NCBI GenBank assembly: GCA_964607375.1
Contig: CAZSJY010000049.1
Span: 1 to 14,450 of the forward strand
Direction of reading: 5' to 3'
Length of the DNA: 14,450 nucleotides
DNA from: JACNLC01 sp964607375
GTDB lineage: Bacteria; Fidelibacterota; Marinisomatia; SCGC-AAA003-L08; JACNLC01
Position numbers and translations under genes: made by a program. Positions 1 to 5,683 of this stretch are shown here, piece after piece. The notes below the pieces were generated by a model. It ran no database searches. It worked only from the letters and a program-made list of their open reading frames with translations, and was not told where the DNA came from. Numbering within the stretch: the stretch's first letter is position 1; every line of letters starts with the position of its first letter.

Positions 1-84
1 CTTTTAGCAGTGGTTAGTGAAATATTAAAATCAATCTTCCTTAAAATACTATAATTAAGTGCTTACTGAATTTTGAAACTCGGA

Positions 85-564
85 TTAAAATCTTGTATCA
101 GATTTTGTATCAATGAAATCAATTGCTTTATCTTTAAGCCAACCAATTTTACAATTCTCAACTTTCTCGAATTCATTCACGTACGGTTTGATATCGATTA
201 ATGGAGTTCCATCAATAATATCCAAACTTTTGATATGTAATTTATTGTCAACTATTTTGTCAAGTTCAACAAGCGATAAACCGATTGAGTTCGGTCGTGA
301 TGGTGCTCTTGTTGAGAACACACCCCTTTCAGTATCATCCAAAAATGGGATGACTTTCAACTTATGTTTTCGTGATAAATGAAAATGATAGATTAAATAT
401 AAATGACTAAAACCTGATAAATCCTCCAGTCCTTCAGAATACTCTGTATAAATTTCTACAACTCCTGGATTTCCATCATCCGTTAATGGTTGGATTGGAG
501 TATCTTTTTTCGTTTTGAAAGGTGAGTGAATTTTACCGATTGGTTGATAAATAATATTTTCCAT
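85..564 (-). CDS. trmO: tRNA (N6-threonylcarbamoyladenosine(37)-N6)-methyltransferase TrmO (TsaA/UPF0066 family)
   Basis: A 159-residue protein of the TsaA/TrmO fold, which uses S-adenosylmethionine to methylate t6A37 to m6t6A37 in threonine tRNAs, a cytoplasmic step that fine-tunes decoding. Family marks visible are the N-terminal YQPIGKIHSPFK (residues 6-17) with TPIQP just after, the strongly conserved FSTRAPSRPNSIGLS block near residue 84, and DIIDGTPLIDIKPY near residue 115. The length fits the short single-domain form; E. coli TrmO has an extra C-terminal domain. An ATG six bases upstream is possible, but the Shine-Dalgarno AAAGGA sits 5 nt before the ATG at 564 and almost touches the earlier one, so I chose 564. 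The gene starts 9 bp after the aldehyde dehydrogenase stop, with its ribosome-binding site overlapping that stop, so the two are probably co-transcribed. The family call is firm; the substrate is inferred from characterised homologues. Confidence 0.9.
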   Translation of the reverse strand: MENIIYQPIGKIHSPFKTKKDTPIQPLTDDGNPGVVEIYTEYSEGLEDLSGFSHLYLIYHFHLSRKHKLKVIPFLDDTERGVFSTRAPSRPNSIGLSLVELDKIVDNKLHIKSLDIIDGTPLIDIKPYVNEFEKVENCKIGWLKDKAIDFIDTKSDTRF

Positions 565-569
565 AATCA

Positions 570-575
570 TCCTTT
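570..575 (-). promoter_or_regulatory. Shine-Dalgarno site deciding the trmO start
   Basis: AAAGGA on the minus strand, 5 nt upstream of the ATG at 564. It overlaps both the earlier in-frame ATG (568-570) and the stop codon of the upstream aldehyde dehydrogenase gene (574-576). This favours the second ATG and suggests translational coupling. Confidence 0.6.
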
Positions 576-1932
576 ATTTAATCCAAATTGTCTTAACATT
601 TACAAATTCTCTGATTCCAAGATAAAATAATTCTCTTCCAAATCCTGATTTTTTCACTCCACCAAATGGAAGTCTTGGGTCAGATTTTACCATTCCATTT
701 ACAAATACAGAACCACTTTCAATTTTTCTTGCAATTGGTTCGGCTTTTTTCAAATTATTCGTCCAAATACTTGCCCCCAAACCAAACTCAGAATCATTTG
801 CAACACGAATAGCCTCATCGACATCATTCACAGAAATAATAGAAAGTACCGGGCCGAAAGTTTCCTCTTTAAAAACTGGCATTCCACTTTTCACATCGGA
901 CAAAACTGTAGGAGGATAATAGTTTCCCTTACCTATTGGAAGTTCACCACCTATCAACAGTTTGGCACCTAAATCTACAGAATTAACGACCTGATTATGA
1001 ATCTCATCAATAAATTGAATTTTAGCTAATGGCCCAACTTGTGTAGTTTCTTCTATTGGATTTCCCAAAATTAAAGATTTAACTTTTTGAACAATTTTTG
1101 TGGTAAACTCATCGGTTCGAGATTTTAGAACTATAAACCGTTTTGCTGCTATACAACTTTGTCCAGCATTCATAAACCTTGCAGTTATCGCAGTATCAAC
1201 ACAATTGTTTATATCTGCATCATCTAGAACAATAAATGGATCTGATCCACCCAATTCCAAAACTACCTTTTTTAGTGATTTCCCAGCAACTTCTGCAACA
1301 CTACTTCCAGCAAGTTCACTACCGGTAAGAGTTACAGCGACTATTCGTTTGTCAATAATGACATTTTCAACAACATTTGATTGGATGAGTAAAGTGCGAA
1401 ACACATTTTTAGGAAACCCAACATCTTGGAGTATTTTCTCAACTGCCAACGCACAACCAGATACATTTGAAGCGTGTTTTAAAAGTGCAGTATTTCCTGC
1501 CGTTAAAGTAGGAACCAAAAAACGAAATACCTGCCAAAATGGAAAATTCCACGGCATTATAGCAAAGACTACTCCAATAGGGTCGTAGGCAATATAACTT
1601 TTACTTGCATCGGTTTCAATAATTTCGTTTTCAAGAAATGTATCAGCATTTTCTGCATAGTAATCACTTACCCACGCACATTTTTCAACTTCTGCACGGG
1701 ATTCTTTGATTGGCTTTCCCATTTCTAGCGTTATTAGTTTTGAAAACTCTTCAACATCCTCTCGTAGTTTATCTGCAACTTTGTGCATTAAATTCGAGCG
1801 TTCTGAGAATGATGTCTTTCGCCATCTATAAAATTCTGAATTTACTTCATCAATAATTGTCTCGACTTTCTGGAAAGAATATTCAGTATATTCCTTTATT
1901 AAGTCATTAGTAGCAGGATTTATTGATTTCAC
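574..1932 (-). CDS. NAD(P)-dependent aldehyde dehydrogenase, succinate-semialdehyde dehydrogenase-like (Sad/GabD type)
   Basis: A 452-residue enzyme of the aldehyde dehydrogenase superfamily, oxidising an aldehyde to the acid with NAD(P)+. Visible landmarks are MPWNFPFW (126-133, oxyanion-hole Asn129), Lys152 of the cofactor site, the LTGS turn at 201-204, the general base Glu226 in LELGGSDPF, the catalytic Cys260 in NAGQSCIAAKR, and EETFGPV at 356-362. The length and the short N-terminus (INPATND at 4-10) match the ~450-residue succinate-semialdehyde dehydrogenases such as E. coli Sad/YneI better than the ~490-residue betaine-aldehyde type. The start is GTG, well supported by GGAG 7 nt upstream. 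The gene follows the groEL terminator and precedes trmO by 9 bp, so it probably heads its own two-gene unit. No neighbouring GABA or polyamine gene confirms the substrate, so succinate semialdehyde is only the likeliest guess. Confidence 0.9.
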   Translation of the reverse strand: MKSINPATNDLIKEYTEYSFQKVETIIDEVNSEFYRWRKTSFSERSNLMHKVADKLREDVEEFSKLITLEMGKPIKESRAEVEKCAWVSDYYAENADTFLENEIIETDASKSYIAYDPIGVVFAIMPWNFPFWQVFRFLVPTLTAGNTALLKHASNVSGCALAVEKILQDVGFPKNVFRTLLIQSNVVENVIIDKRIVAVTLTGSELAGSSVAEVAGKSLKKVVLELGGSDPFIVLDDADINNCVDTAITARFMNAGQSCIAAKRFIVLKSRTDEFTTKIVQKVKSLILGNPIEETTQVGPLAKIQFIDEIHNQVVNSVDLGAKLLIGGELPIGKGNYYPPTVLSDVKSGMPVFKEETFGPVLSIISVNDVDEAIRVANDSEFGLGASIWTNNLKKAEPIARKIESGSVFVNGMVKSDPRLPFGGVKKSGFGRELFYLGIREFVNVKTIWIK

Positions 1933-1939
1933 TAGATTA

Positions 1940-1943
1940 CTCC
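1940..1943 (-). promoter_or_regulatory. Shine-Dalgarno site supporting the GTG start of the aldehyde dehydrogenase
   Basis: GGAG on the minus strand lies 7 nt upstream of the GTG at 1930-1932, ideal spacing. No in-frame ATG lies close upstream, and the protein then starts at the usual family position, just before INPATN. Confidence 0.65.
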
Positions 1944-2014
1944 ATCTTTTGTGAGTGGAATTTAATAGAAATCTACTGAAAAATGGAAACTGTTAATTTA
2001 TTAAACGACTTTAG

Positions 2015-2052
2015 AAAAAAGGGCTAACTCCAAATTAGAAGCCAGCCCTTTT
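2015..2052 (-). terminator. Rho-independent terminator of groES-groEL
   Basis: Read on the minus strand, a perfect 9-bp stem AAAAGGGCT / AGCCCTTTT (arms at 2044-2052 and 2017-2025) encloses an 18-nt loop and runs into six consecutive Ts (2015-2020, partly in the stem). It begins 25 bp after the groEL stop and separates the chaperonin operon from the aldehyde dehydrogenase gene. Confidence 0.88.
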
Positions 2053-2077
2053 ATGAAACATGTAAATGGAGTGTGGT

Positions 2078-3721
2078 TTAGTACATACCACCCATTCCAC
2101 CCATACCGCCCATATCTCCACCAGGCATTGCAGGTGCTTTTTCTTCTTCAGGTTTGTCTGAAACCACAGCTTCAGTCGTTAACATTAGTCCAGCAACACT
2201 TGATGCATTTTCAATTGCAGTTCGTGTTACCAATGTTGGATCAATTATACCTGATTTAATCATATCAGTATATCTTTCACTTTGAGCATCAAAACCATCA
2301 TTATCTTTACCATCCATAATTTTAGCAATGATAACAGGAGCTTCAAGACCTGAATTTGTTATTATTTGTCTTGCTGGTGCTTCAAGAGCTTTTTTAACAA
2401 TTTCAATACCTAAAACAATATCAGCTTCTTTTGTAACTTTTGTATCAATTTCCTTACTTGCTCTAAGTAAAGCAACTCCACCACCAGGAACGATACCTTC
2501 CTGAACTGCTGCTCTTGTTGCATGCAAAGCATCTTCAACTCGAGCTTTCTTTTCTTTCATTTCAACTTCTGTAGCAGCACCGATATTCAATACAGCAACA
2601 CCACCTGACAATTTAGCTAATCGTTCTTGCAGTTTTTCTTTGTCATAATCTGATGTACTTTTTTCGATTTGAACTTTAATTTCGTTCACTCTTGCCATAA
2701 TGTCATCGCCTTCACCTGCACCTTCAACGATAGTTGAATTGTCTTTATCAATTGTAACGGTTCGAGCTTGTCCAAGATAATCAAGAGTTGCATTTTCAAG
2801 TTTGTAACCTTGTTCTTCAGAAATTACCGTTCCACCGGTTAATACTGCGATGTCTTGTAACATTTCTTTTCTTCTGTCACCAAATCCAGGAGCTTTTACT
2901 GCAGCAACTTTGAGTGTTCCACGAATTTTATTCACTACTAATGTTGCTAATGCTTCACCTTCAATATCTTCTGCGATGATTAAAAGAGCTTTTCCTGTTT
3001 GAGATACTTTTTCCAAAATTGGAAGAAGGTCTTTCATCGTGCTGATTTTCTTATCAAAAATCAAAATATATGGATTTTCAAAAAGTGTCTCCATTGATTC
3101 TGCATTTGTCACAAAATACGGAGAGAGATAACCACGGTCAAATTGCATTCCTTCTACAGTTTCGAGAAATGTATCCATACCTTTAGCTTCTTCTACAGTG
3201 ATAACACCTTCGTTACCAACTTTTTCCATTGCATCTGCAATCAAGTTTCCAATTGAACTATCATTGTTTGCGGAAATTGTTCCAACTTGAGCGATTTCTT
3301 CTTTTTTGGATATCTCTTTGCTGATTCCTTTAAGGTAACCAGTAACTTGACTTACTGCCAAATCAACACCTCGTTTAAGGTCCATCGGATTAGCACCAGC
3401 AGTTACATTTTTCAATCCTTCATCAATAATTGATTGAGCCAAAACTGTTGCTGTTGTGGTTCCGTCTCCTGCAACATCAGAAGTTTTAGATGCAACTTCT
3501 TTTACCATTTGAGCACCCATATTTTCTACAGGATTTTCAAGTTCAATTTCCTTTGCCACAGTAACACCGTCTTTTGTTACAGTTGGGGCACCGAATTTTT
3601 TATCAATAATTACATTTCTACCTTTTGGTCCGAGTGTAACTTTTACAGCATTTGCTAATTGGTCAACACCGGATTTTAGCATTGTGCGAGCTTCTATATT
3701 ATAATCAATGATTTTAGCCAT
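2078..3721 (-). CDS. groEL: Chaperonin GroEL (60 kDa, Hsp60)
   Basis: A full-length 547-residue group I chaperonin that forms the double-ring cytoplasmic folding cage and works with GroES under ATP control. The family is unmistakable: an N-terminal MAKIIDYNIEAR start, nucleotide-site motifs VTLGPKGRNV (28-37) and DVAGDGTTTATVLAQ with the catalytic Asp86, DALHATRAAVQEG in the second equatorial segment, VPGGGVALLR just after, and the flexible Gly-Met-rich tail ending GGMGGMGGMY. Nothing is truncated or odd. AAGGAG lies 8 nt before the ATG, and the gene starts 18 bp after the groES stop, so the two form the classical bicistronic operon. A strong intrinsic terminator follows. Such a canonical tail usually marks the main housekeeping copy. 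Certainty is very high. Confidence 0.99.
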   Translation of the reverse strand: MAKIIDYNIEARTMLKSGVDQLANAVKVTLGPKGRNVIIDKKFGAPTVTKDGVTVAKEIELENPVENMGAQMVKEVASKTSDVAGDGTTTATVLAQSIIDEGLKNVTAGANPMDLKRGVDLAVSQVTGYLKGISKEISKKEEIAQVGTISANNDSSIGNLIADAMEKVGNEGVITVEEAKGMDTFLETVEGMQFDRGYLSPYFVTNAESMETLFENPYILIFDKKISTMKDLLPILEKVSQTGKALLIIAEDIEGEALATLVVNKIRGTLKVAAVKAPGFGDRRKEMLQDIAVLTGGTVISEEQGYKLENATLDYLGQARTVTIDKDNSTIVEGAGEGDDIMARVNEIKVQIEKSTSDYDKEKLQERLAKLSGGVAVLNIGAATEVEMKEKKARVEDALHATRAAVQEGIVPGGGVALLRASKEIDTKVTKEADIVLGIEIVKKALEAPARQIITNSGLEAPVIIAKIMDGKDNDGFDAQSERYTDMIKSGIIDPTLVTRTAIENASSVAGLMLTTEAVVSDKPEEEKAPAMPGGDMGGMGGMGGMY

Positions 3722-3729
3722 TATTTAAT

Positions 3730-3735
3730 CTCCTT
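3730..3735 (-). promoter_or_regulatory. Strong Shine-Dalgarno site of groEL
   Basis: AAGGAG on the minus strand, 8 nt before the groEL ATG, inside the 18-bp groES-groEL spacer. It is one of the strongest ribosome-binding sites in the window, as expected for an abundant protein. Confidence 0.7.
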
Positions 3736-3739
3736 CTAT

Positions 3740-4024
3740 TTATAAAATTGCGAAAATATCACTTTCACGCATGATAAGATAAGTTTCCCCATCAATTGTG
3801 ATCTCAGTTCCGGAATATTTACCATACAATACAGCATCACCGACTTTGACTTGTAAGTCAATCTTTGCACCTGCATCACTAGTTTTACCAGGACCTACTG
3901 CAACGATTTTACCCTGTTGAGGTTTCTCTTTTGCTGTATCCGGTAAAATAATTCCACCAGCTGTCTTTTCTTCTGCTTCTGCAGACTGAACAACTACTCT
4001 ATCTTCTAAAGGTTTTAATTTCAT
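3740..4024 (-). CDS. groES: Co-chaperonin GroES (10 kDa, Hsp10)
   Basis: A 94-residue co-chaperonin, the heptameric lid of the GroEL cage. Visible features are the start MKLKPLEDRVVV, the mobile loop (about residues 16-32) with the GroEL-contacting Ile25-Ile26-Leu27, the QQGKIVAVGPGK strand-turn (36-47), VGDAVLYGKYSGTEI near residue 61, and the C-terminal YLIMRESDIFAIL. The reading frame stays open for 11 more codons to an ATG at 4057, but those encode a lysine-rich stretch foreign to the family and contain the Shine-Dalgarno AAAGGA 6 nt before the ATG at 4024. I therefore place the start at 4024, which gives the normal length. It is the first gene of groES-groEL, and a dyad and promoter-like elements lie 57-100 bp upstream. 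Confidence 0.97.
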   Translation of the reverse strand: MKLKPLEDRVVVQSAEAEEKTAGGIILPDTAKEKPQQGKIVAVGPGKTSDAGAKIDLQVKVGDAVLYGKYSGTEITIDGETYLIMRESDIFAIL

Positions 4025-4030
4025 TTTTTT

Positions 4031-4036
4031 TCCTTT
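4031..4036 (-). promoter_or_regulatory. Shine-Dalgarno site deciding the groES start
   Basis: AAAGGA on the minus strand, 6 nt upstream of the ATG at 4024. It lies inside the extra 11 codons of the longer open frame, which argues that those codons are leader and not protein. Confidence 0.75.
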
Positions 4037-4080
4037 CTTAAATTGATTATTTTTCAAAATTAATTTGACGATTAAACTGT

Positions 4081-4096
4081 AACAAACTTAATGCCA
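4081..4096 (-). promoter_or_regulatory. Candidate groES-groEL promoter core
   Basis: TGGCATTAAGTTTGTT on the minus strand, 56 bp before the groES start codon. It can be read two ways. TAAGTTTG (4083-4090) matches the TAnnTTTG -7 element known for the Bacteroidetes primary sigma factor, though a clear TTTG at -33 is missing. Alternatively the GG and G(T) with ten bases between resemble the -24/-12 layout of sigma-54 promoters, with three departures from the consensus. The first reading suits the inferred taxonomy better. No transcription start can be proved from sequence. Confidence 0.4.
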
Positions 4097-4106
4097 TGAC
4101 CATAAT

Positions 4107-4123
4107 TCTGCCATACTGACAGA
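4107..4123 (-). promoter_or_regulatory. Imperfect inverted repeat upstream of groES, candidate heat-shock operator
   Basis: TCTGTCA-GTA-TGGCAGA on the minus strand: 7-base arms with one mismatched pair and a 3-nt spacer. It lies 16 bp upstream of the -7-like element, so it would cover roughly the -35 region. It is clearly not CIRCE (TTAGCACTC-N9-GAGTGCTAA), the HrcA operator usual before groES. The position suits a repressor or alternative-sigma recognition site, which is inference. Confidence 0.45.
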
Positions 4124-4177
4124 GTGTGTAATTAAATTTGATTTGTTTGGAATTTAAGTGATGAAATTCAAAGTAAA

Positions 4178-4375
4178 TCAGTTCTTATTAACTCTTTCTT
4201 GTACTTCAATAAAAGTAAGACCTTCGTCATTTATCCATTCAGTAAAACCGTTTGAATTTCTTCCCAATATCATATTTGATGCTGCGCTCGGACTATTGAA
4301 TACAGTATCTTCAGTGAATATTAACTTGGTTCCCTTTTTTACCATTATTTTACTATCTACTAATTTTTTTCGCAT
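4178..4375 (-). pseudogene. C-terminal DUF4357 fragment of the GIY-YIG protein, downstream of an in-frame TGA
   Basis: This open stretch encodes 65 residues with the typical end of DUF4357: the F-x-SPSAAS-x-x-ILGR-x-SNGFTEW signature followed by a short acidic helix. It lies in the same frame as the GIY-YIG gene upstream. A TGA (4394-4396) and six sense codons (T-K-T-Y-R-I) are all that separate the two, and joining them restores a protein of normal GIY-YIG/DUF4357 length and domain order. The ATG at 4375 falls inside what is normally a continuous helix and has no Shine-Dalgarno sequence, so independent translation looks unlikely. The fragment itself ends in TGA, with TAA 7 codons later. Other genes here, such as the large surface protein, use TGA as stop, so general recoding of TGA is improbable. 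Either a recent nonsense mutation or a sequencing error explains it best. Confidence 0.7.
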
Positions 4376-4393
4376 TATTCGATATGTTTTTGT

Positions 4394-5062
4394 TCAAGAA
4401 TTAGATAATGTAATCTTTGCTTCACTATCTTTGCAGATTATGTAACCTTGATCTGTTTCTATCATTGTAGAATTAAAAGTTTTTGTCTTGATTGTGTAAG
4501 TAGCGAATTTTACTCTACAGTATTTATTTTCCTTTGGTTTATTGGTGATAGTGGAAGAGATGAGGAATTTAAATCCCATTATTGGTAAAATTAGTCGAAT
4601 TTGTTCCAAAAAATACTCCATATCTGAGATATCAGCTTCGTGTAAAATAGGTAAACTTGGTTTATTGTTATTTTCGATATTTGCTGATTTTGCTTCCATA
4701 GCTAATTGAACTAGTCTTGATTCCAAATACTTTATTTGTGTTTTAGTTAATAACTCATCCTTACTTACAAAAAACACTATTTCTTTAAAATCTCTGTTGC
4801 GATCACTCAAGTGTTGTTTCAATCTTGACCTGATATTTTCTGCTTCTCCGATATAAACGTGCTCCTCATATATCTCATTTGTTGAATCACCTTTCAAACA
4901 GTAAATACCTGGATTGTTGAATTCATCTCTTTGAATTAGTTTATTTATTGATGCCCTAGAACAAAAAATAGCTTTACCAACCCAATTCCCTATTTCTCCA
5001 ATTCTAGGACCATATTCTGTTCCATCAATCAAATACACAGTTAATTTCTTTCCCCTTCCCAT
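4394..5062 (-). CDS. GIY-YIG nuclease family protein, interrupted before the end of its DUF4357 domain
   Basis: A 222-residue product. Residues 1-50 form a small basic domain (KKLTVYLIDGTEYGPRIGEI at 5-24) common ahead of this kind of GIY-YIG module. The nuclease domain follows: GIYCLKG near 52 stands for GIY, HVYIGEAENIRSRLKQHL near 68 holds the YIG and the catalytic-type Arg, and Glu in YLESRLVQLA is the likely metal-binding residue. LPEADISDMEYFLEQIRLILP-type sequence leads into DUF4357, which breaks off at GYIICKDSEAKITLSNS because of TGA at 4394; the rest lies in frame downstream. Relatives are stand-alone proteins of unknown cellular role; GIY-YIG enzymes cleave DNA. GAGGA stands 8 nt before the ATG, and the gene follows the dUTPase by 41 bp. 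The nuclease domain is intact, so a shortened product may still act. Confidence 0.8.
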   Translation of the reverse strand: MGRGKKLTVYLIDGTEYGPRIGEIGNWVGKAIFCSRASINKLIQRDEFNNPGIYCLKGDSTNEIYEEHVYIGEAENIRSRLKQHLSDRNRDFKEIVFFVSKDELLTKTQIKYLESRLVQLAMEAKSANIENNNKPSLPILHEADISDMEYFLEQIRLILPIMGFKFLISSTITNKPKENKYCRVKFATYTIKTKTFNSTMIETDQGYIICKDSEAKITLSNS

Positions 5063-5103
5063 AGCATTGTCCTCACATTTATTGTAAATTGATAACTATT
5101 GAT

Positions 5104-5541
5104 CTACTCCCCTGTGCTTCCAAAACCACCTGTACCTCTAGATGTTTCCGAAAGTGTTTCAACTAATTCATAAGAGATTGGAGAACTATCTGCAGATACG
5201 AGTTGGAAGAGTCTTTGTCCTTTTTTTGCAACATAAGTCTCTGATTTGATATTATCACACATCGCCATTATTTCACCACGGTATCCTCCGTCAATTAGTC
5301 CGATTGAATTTGACATACGCAATGGAGTTTTTGATATACTCGAACGAGGAAAAAGATAATAAGCTCTGTTATCTTCCGGTTCGCAGATTATCCCCAGTTT
5401 TAGTGGTTTTGTTTCACCTTGTTCGTAAGTTACATCTTCTAACACATACAAATCTAATCCGGCATCTCCATAGTGAAAATGACCGTGATTTTCGTAATAT
5501 TCTCTTGCTGTCTCATTTATTGCTTGAATGTATAATTTCAT
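5104..5541 (-). CDS. dut: dUTP diphosphatase (trimeric dUTPase family)
   Basis: A 145-residue enzyme hydrolysing dUTP to dUMP and pyrophosphate, which keeps uracil out of DNA and supplies dUMP for thymidylate synthesis. All five motifs of the homotrimeric family are present in order: DAGLDLYV (26-33), PRSSISKTP (65-73), GLIDGGYRGEI (81-91) with the catalytic Asp84 and the uracil-gating Tyr87, KGQRLFQLV (107-115), and the glycine-rich C-terminal arm RGTGGFGSTG (135-144) that closes over the phosphates. The motif 2-3 wording (RSSISKTPLRMSNSIGLID) recalls the dUTPase branch seen in T5-like phages and protists more than the E. coli one, a hint of a different subfamily and possibly of transfer. 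Upstream is a weak GAGAG before the ATG. yifB lies 142 bp upstream and the GIY-YIG gene 41 bp downstream. Confidence 0.95.
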   Translation of the reverse strand: MKLYIQAINETAREYYENHGHFHYGDAGLDLYVLEDVTYEQGETKPLKLGIICEPEDNRAYYLFPRSSISKTPLRMSNSIGLIDGGYRGEIMAMCDNIKSETYVAKKGQRLFQLVSADSSPISYELVETLSETSRGTGGFGSTGE

Positions 5542-5683
5542 TTTTCTCTCTATATTTAACTATCTTATTTTATCGTAAAACTCTTAAAGAATTAACAATT
5601 GTTACAGAGTTGAATTATCCAGTTCTTCAACACCAATCTACCTCTGTAAACCACTAAATCCTTATGCTAAAGGATTGTGTAAT

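Noticed and set aside
1..57. Possible 5' end of another minus-strand gene beyond the left edge (an AAGGAAG-like site followed by an open frame reading I-D-F-N-I-S-L-T-T-A-K).
   Set aside because: The frame is open to the edge but has no ATG, GTG or TTG start in the right place, only ATT. Under 60 bases are visible, too little to call.
2053..2259. Plus-strand open frame rich in Leu, Gln and His opposite the groEL 3' end.
   Set aside because: It is the antisense image of the Gly-Met tail of GroEL and also overlaps the groEL terminator.
4025..4057. Eleven-residue N-terminal extension of GroES starting at the ATG at 4057.
   Set aside because: It is lysine-rich, foreign to GroES proteins, and contains the Shine-Dalgarno for the ATG at 4024.
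4151..4176. Weak hairpin GAATTT...AAATTC after the DUF4357 fragment, possible terminator before groES.
   Set aside because: Short AT-only stem with no T-tract; such pairs arise by chance in sequence this AT-rich.
4394..4396. TGA as a selenocysteine or reassigned codon.
   Set aside because: TGA ends other genes in the window normally, no catalytic Cys/Sec position is expected in DUF4357, and no SECIS-like stem-loop stands out just after it.
5657..5676. Hairpin AATCCTT-N6-AAGGATT just after the yifB-like gene, possible terminator.
   Set aside because: The 7-bp stem is AT-rich and no T-run follows on the minus strand, so termination is not supported. The rest of the 5542-5683 gap shows nothing clear.
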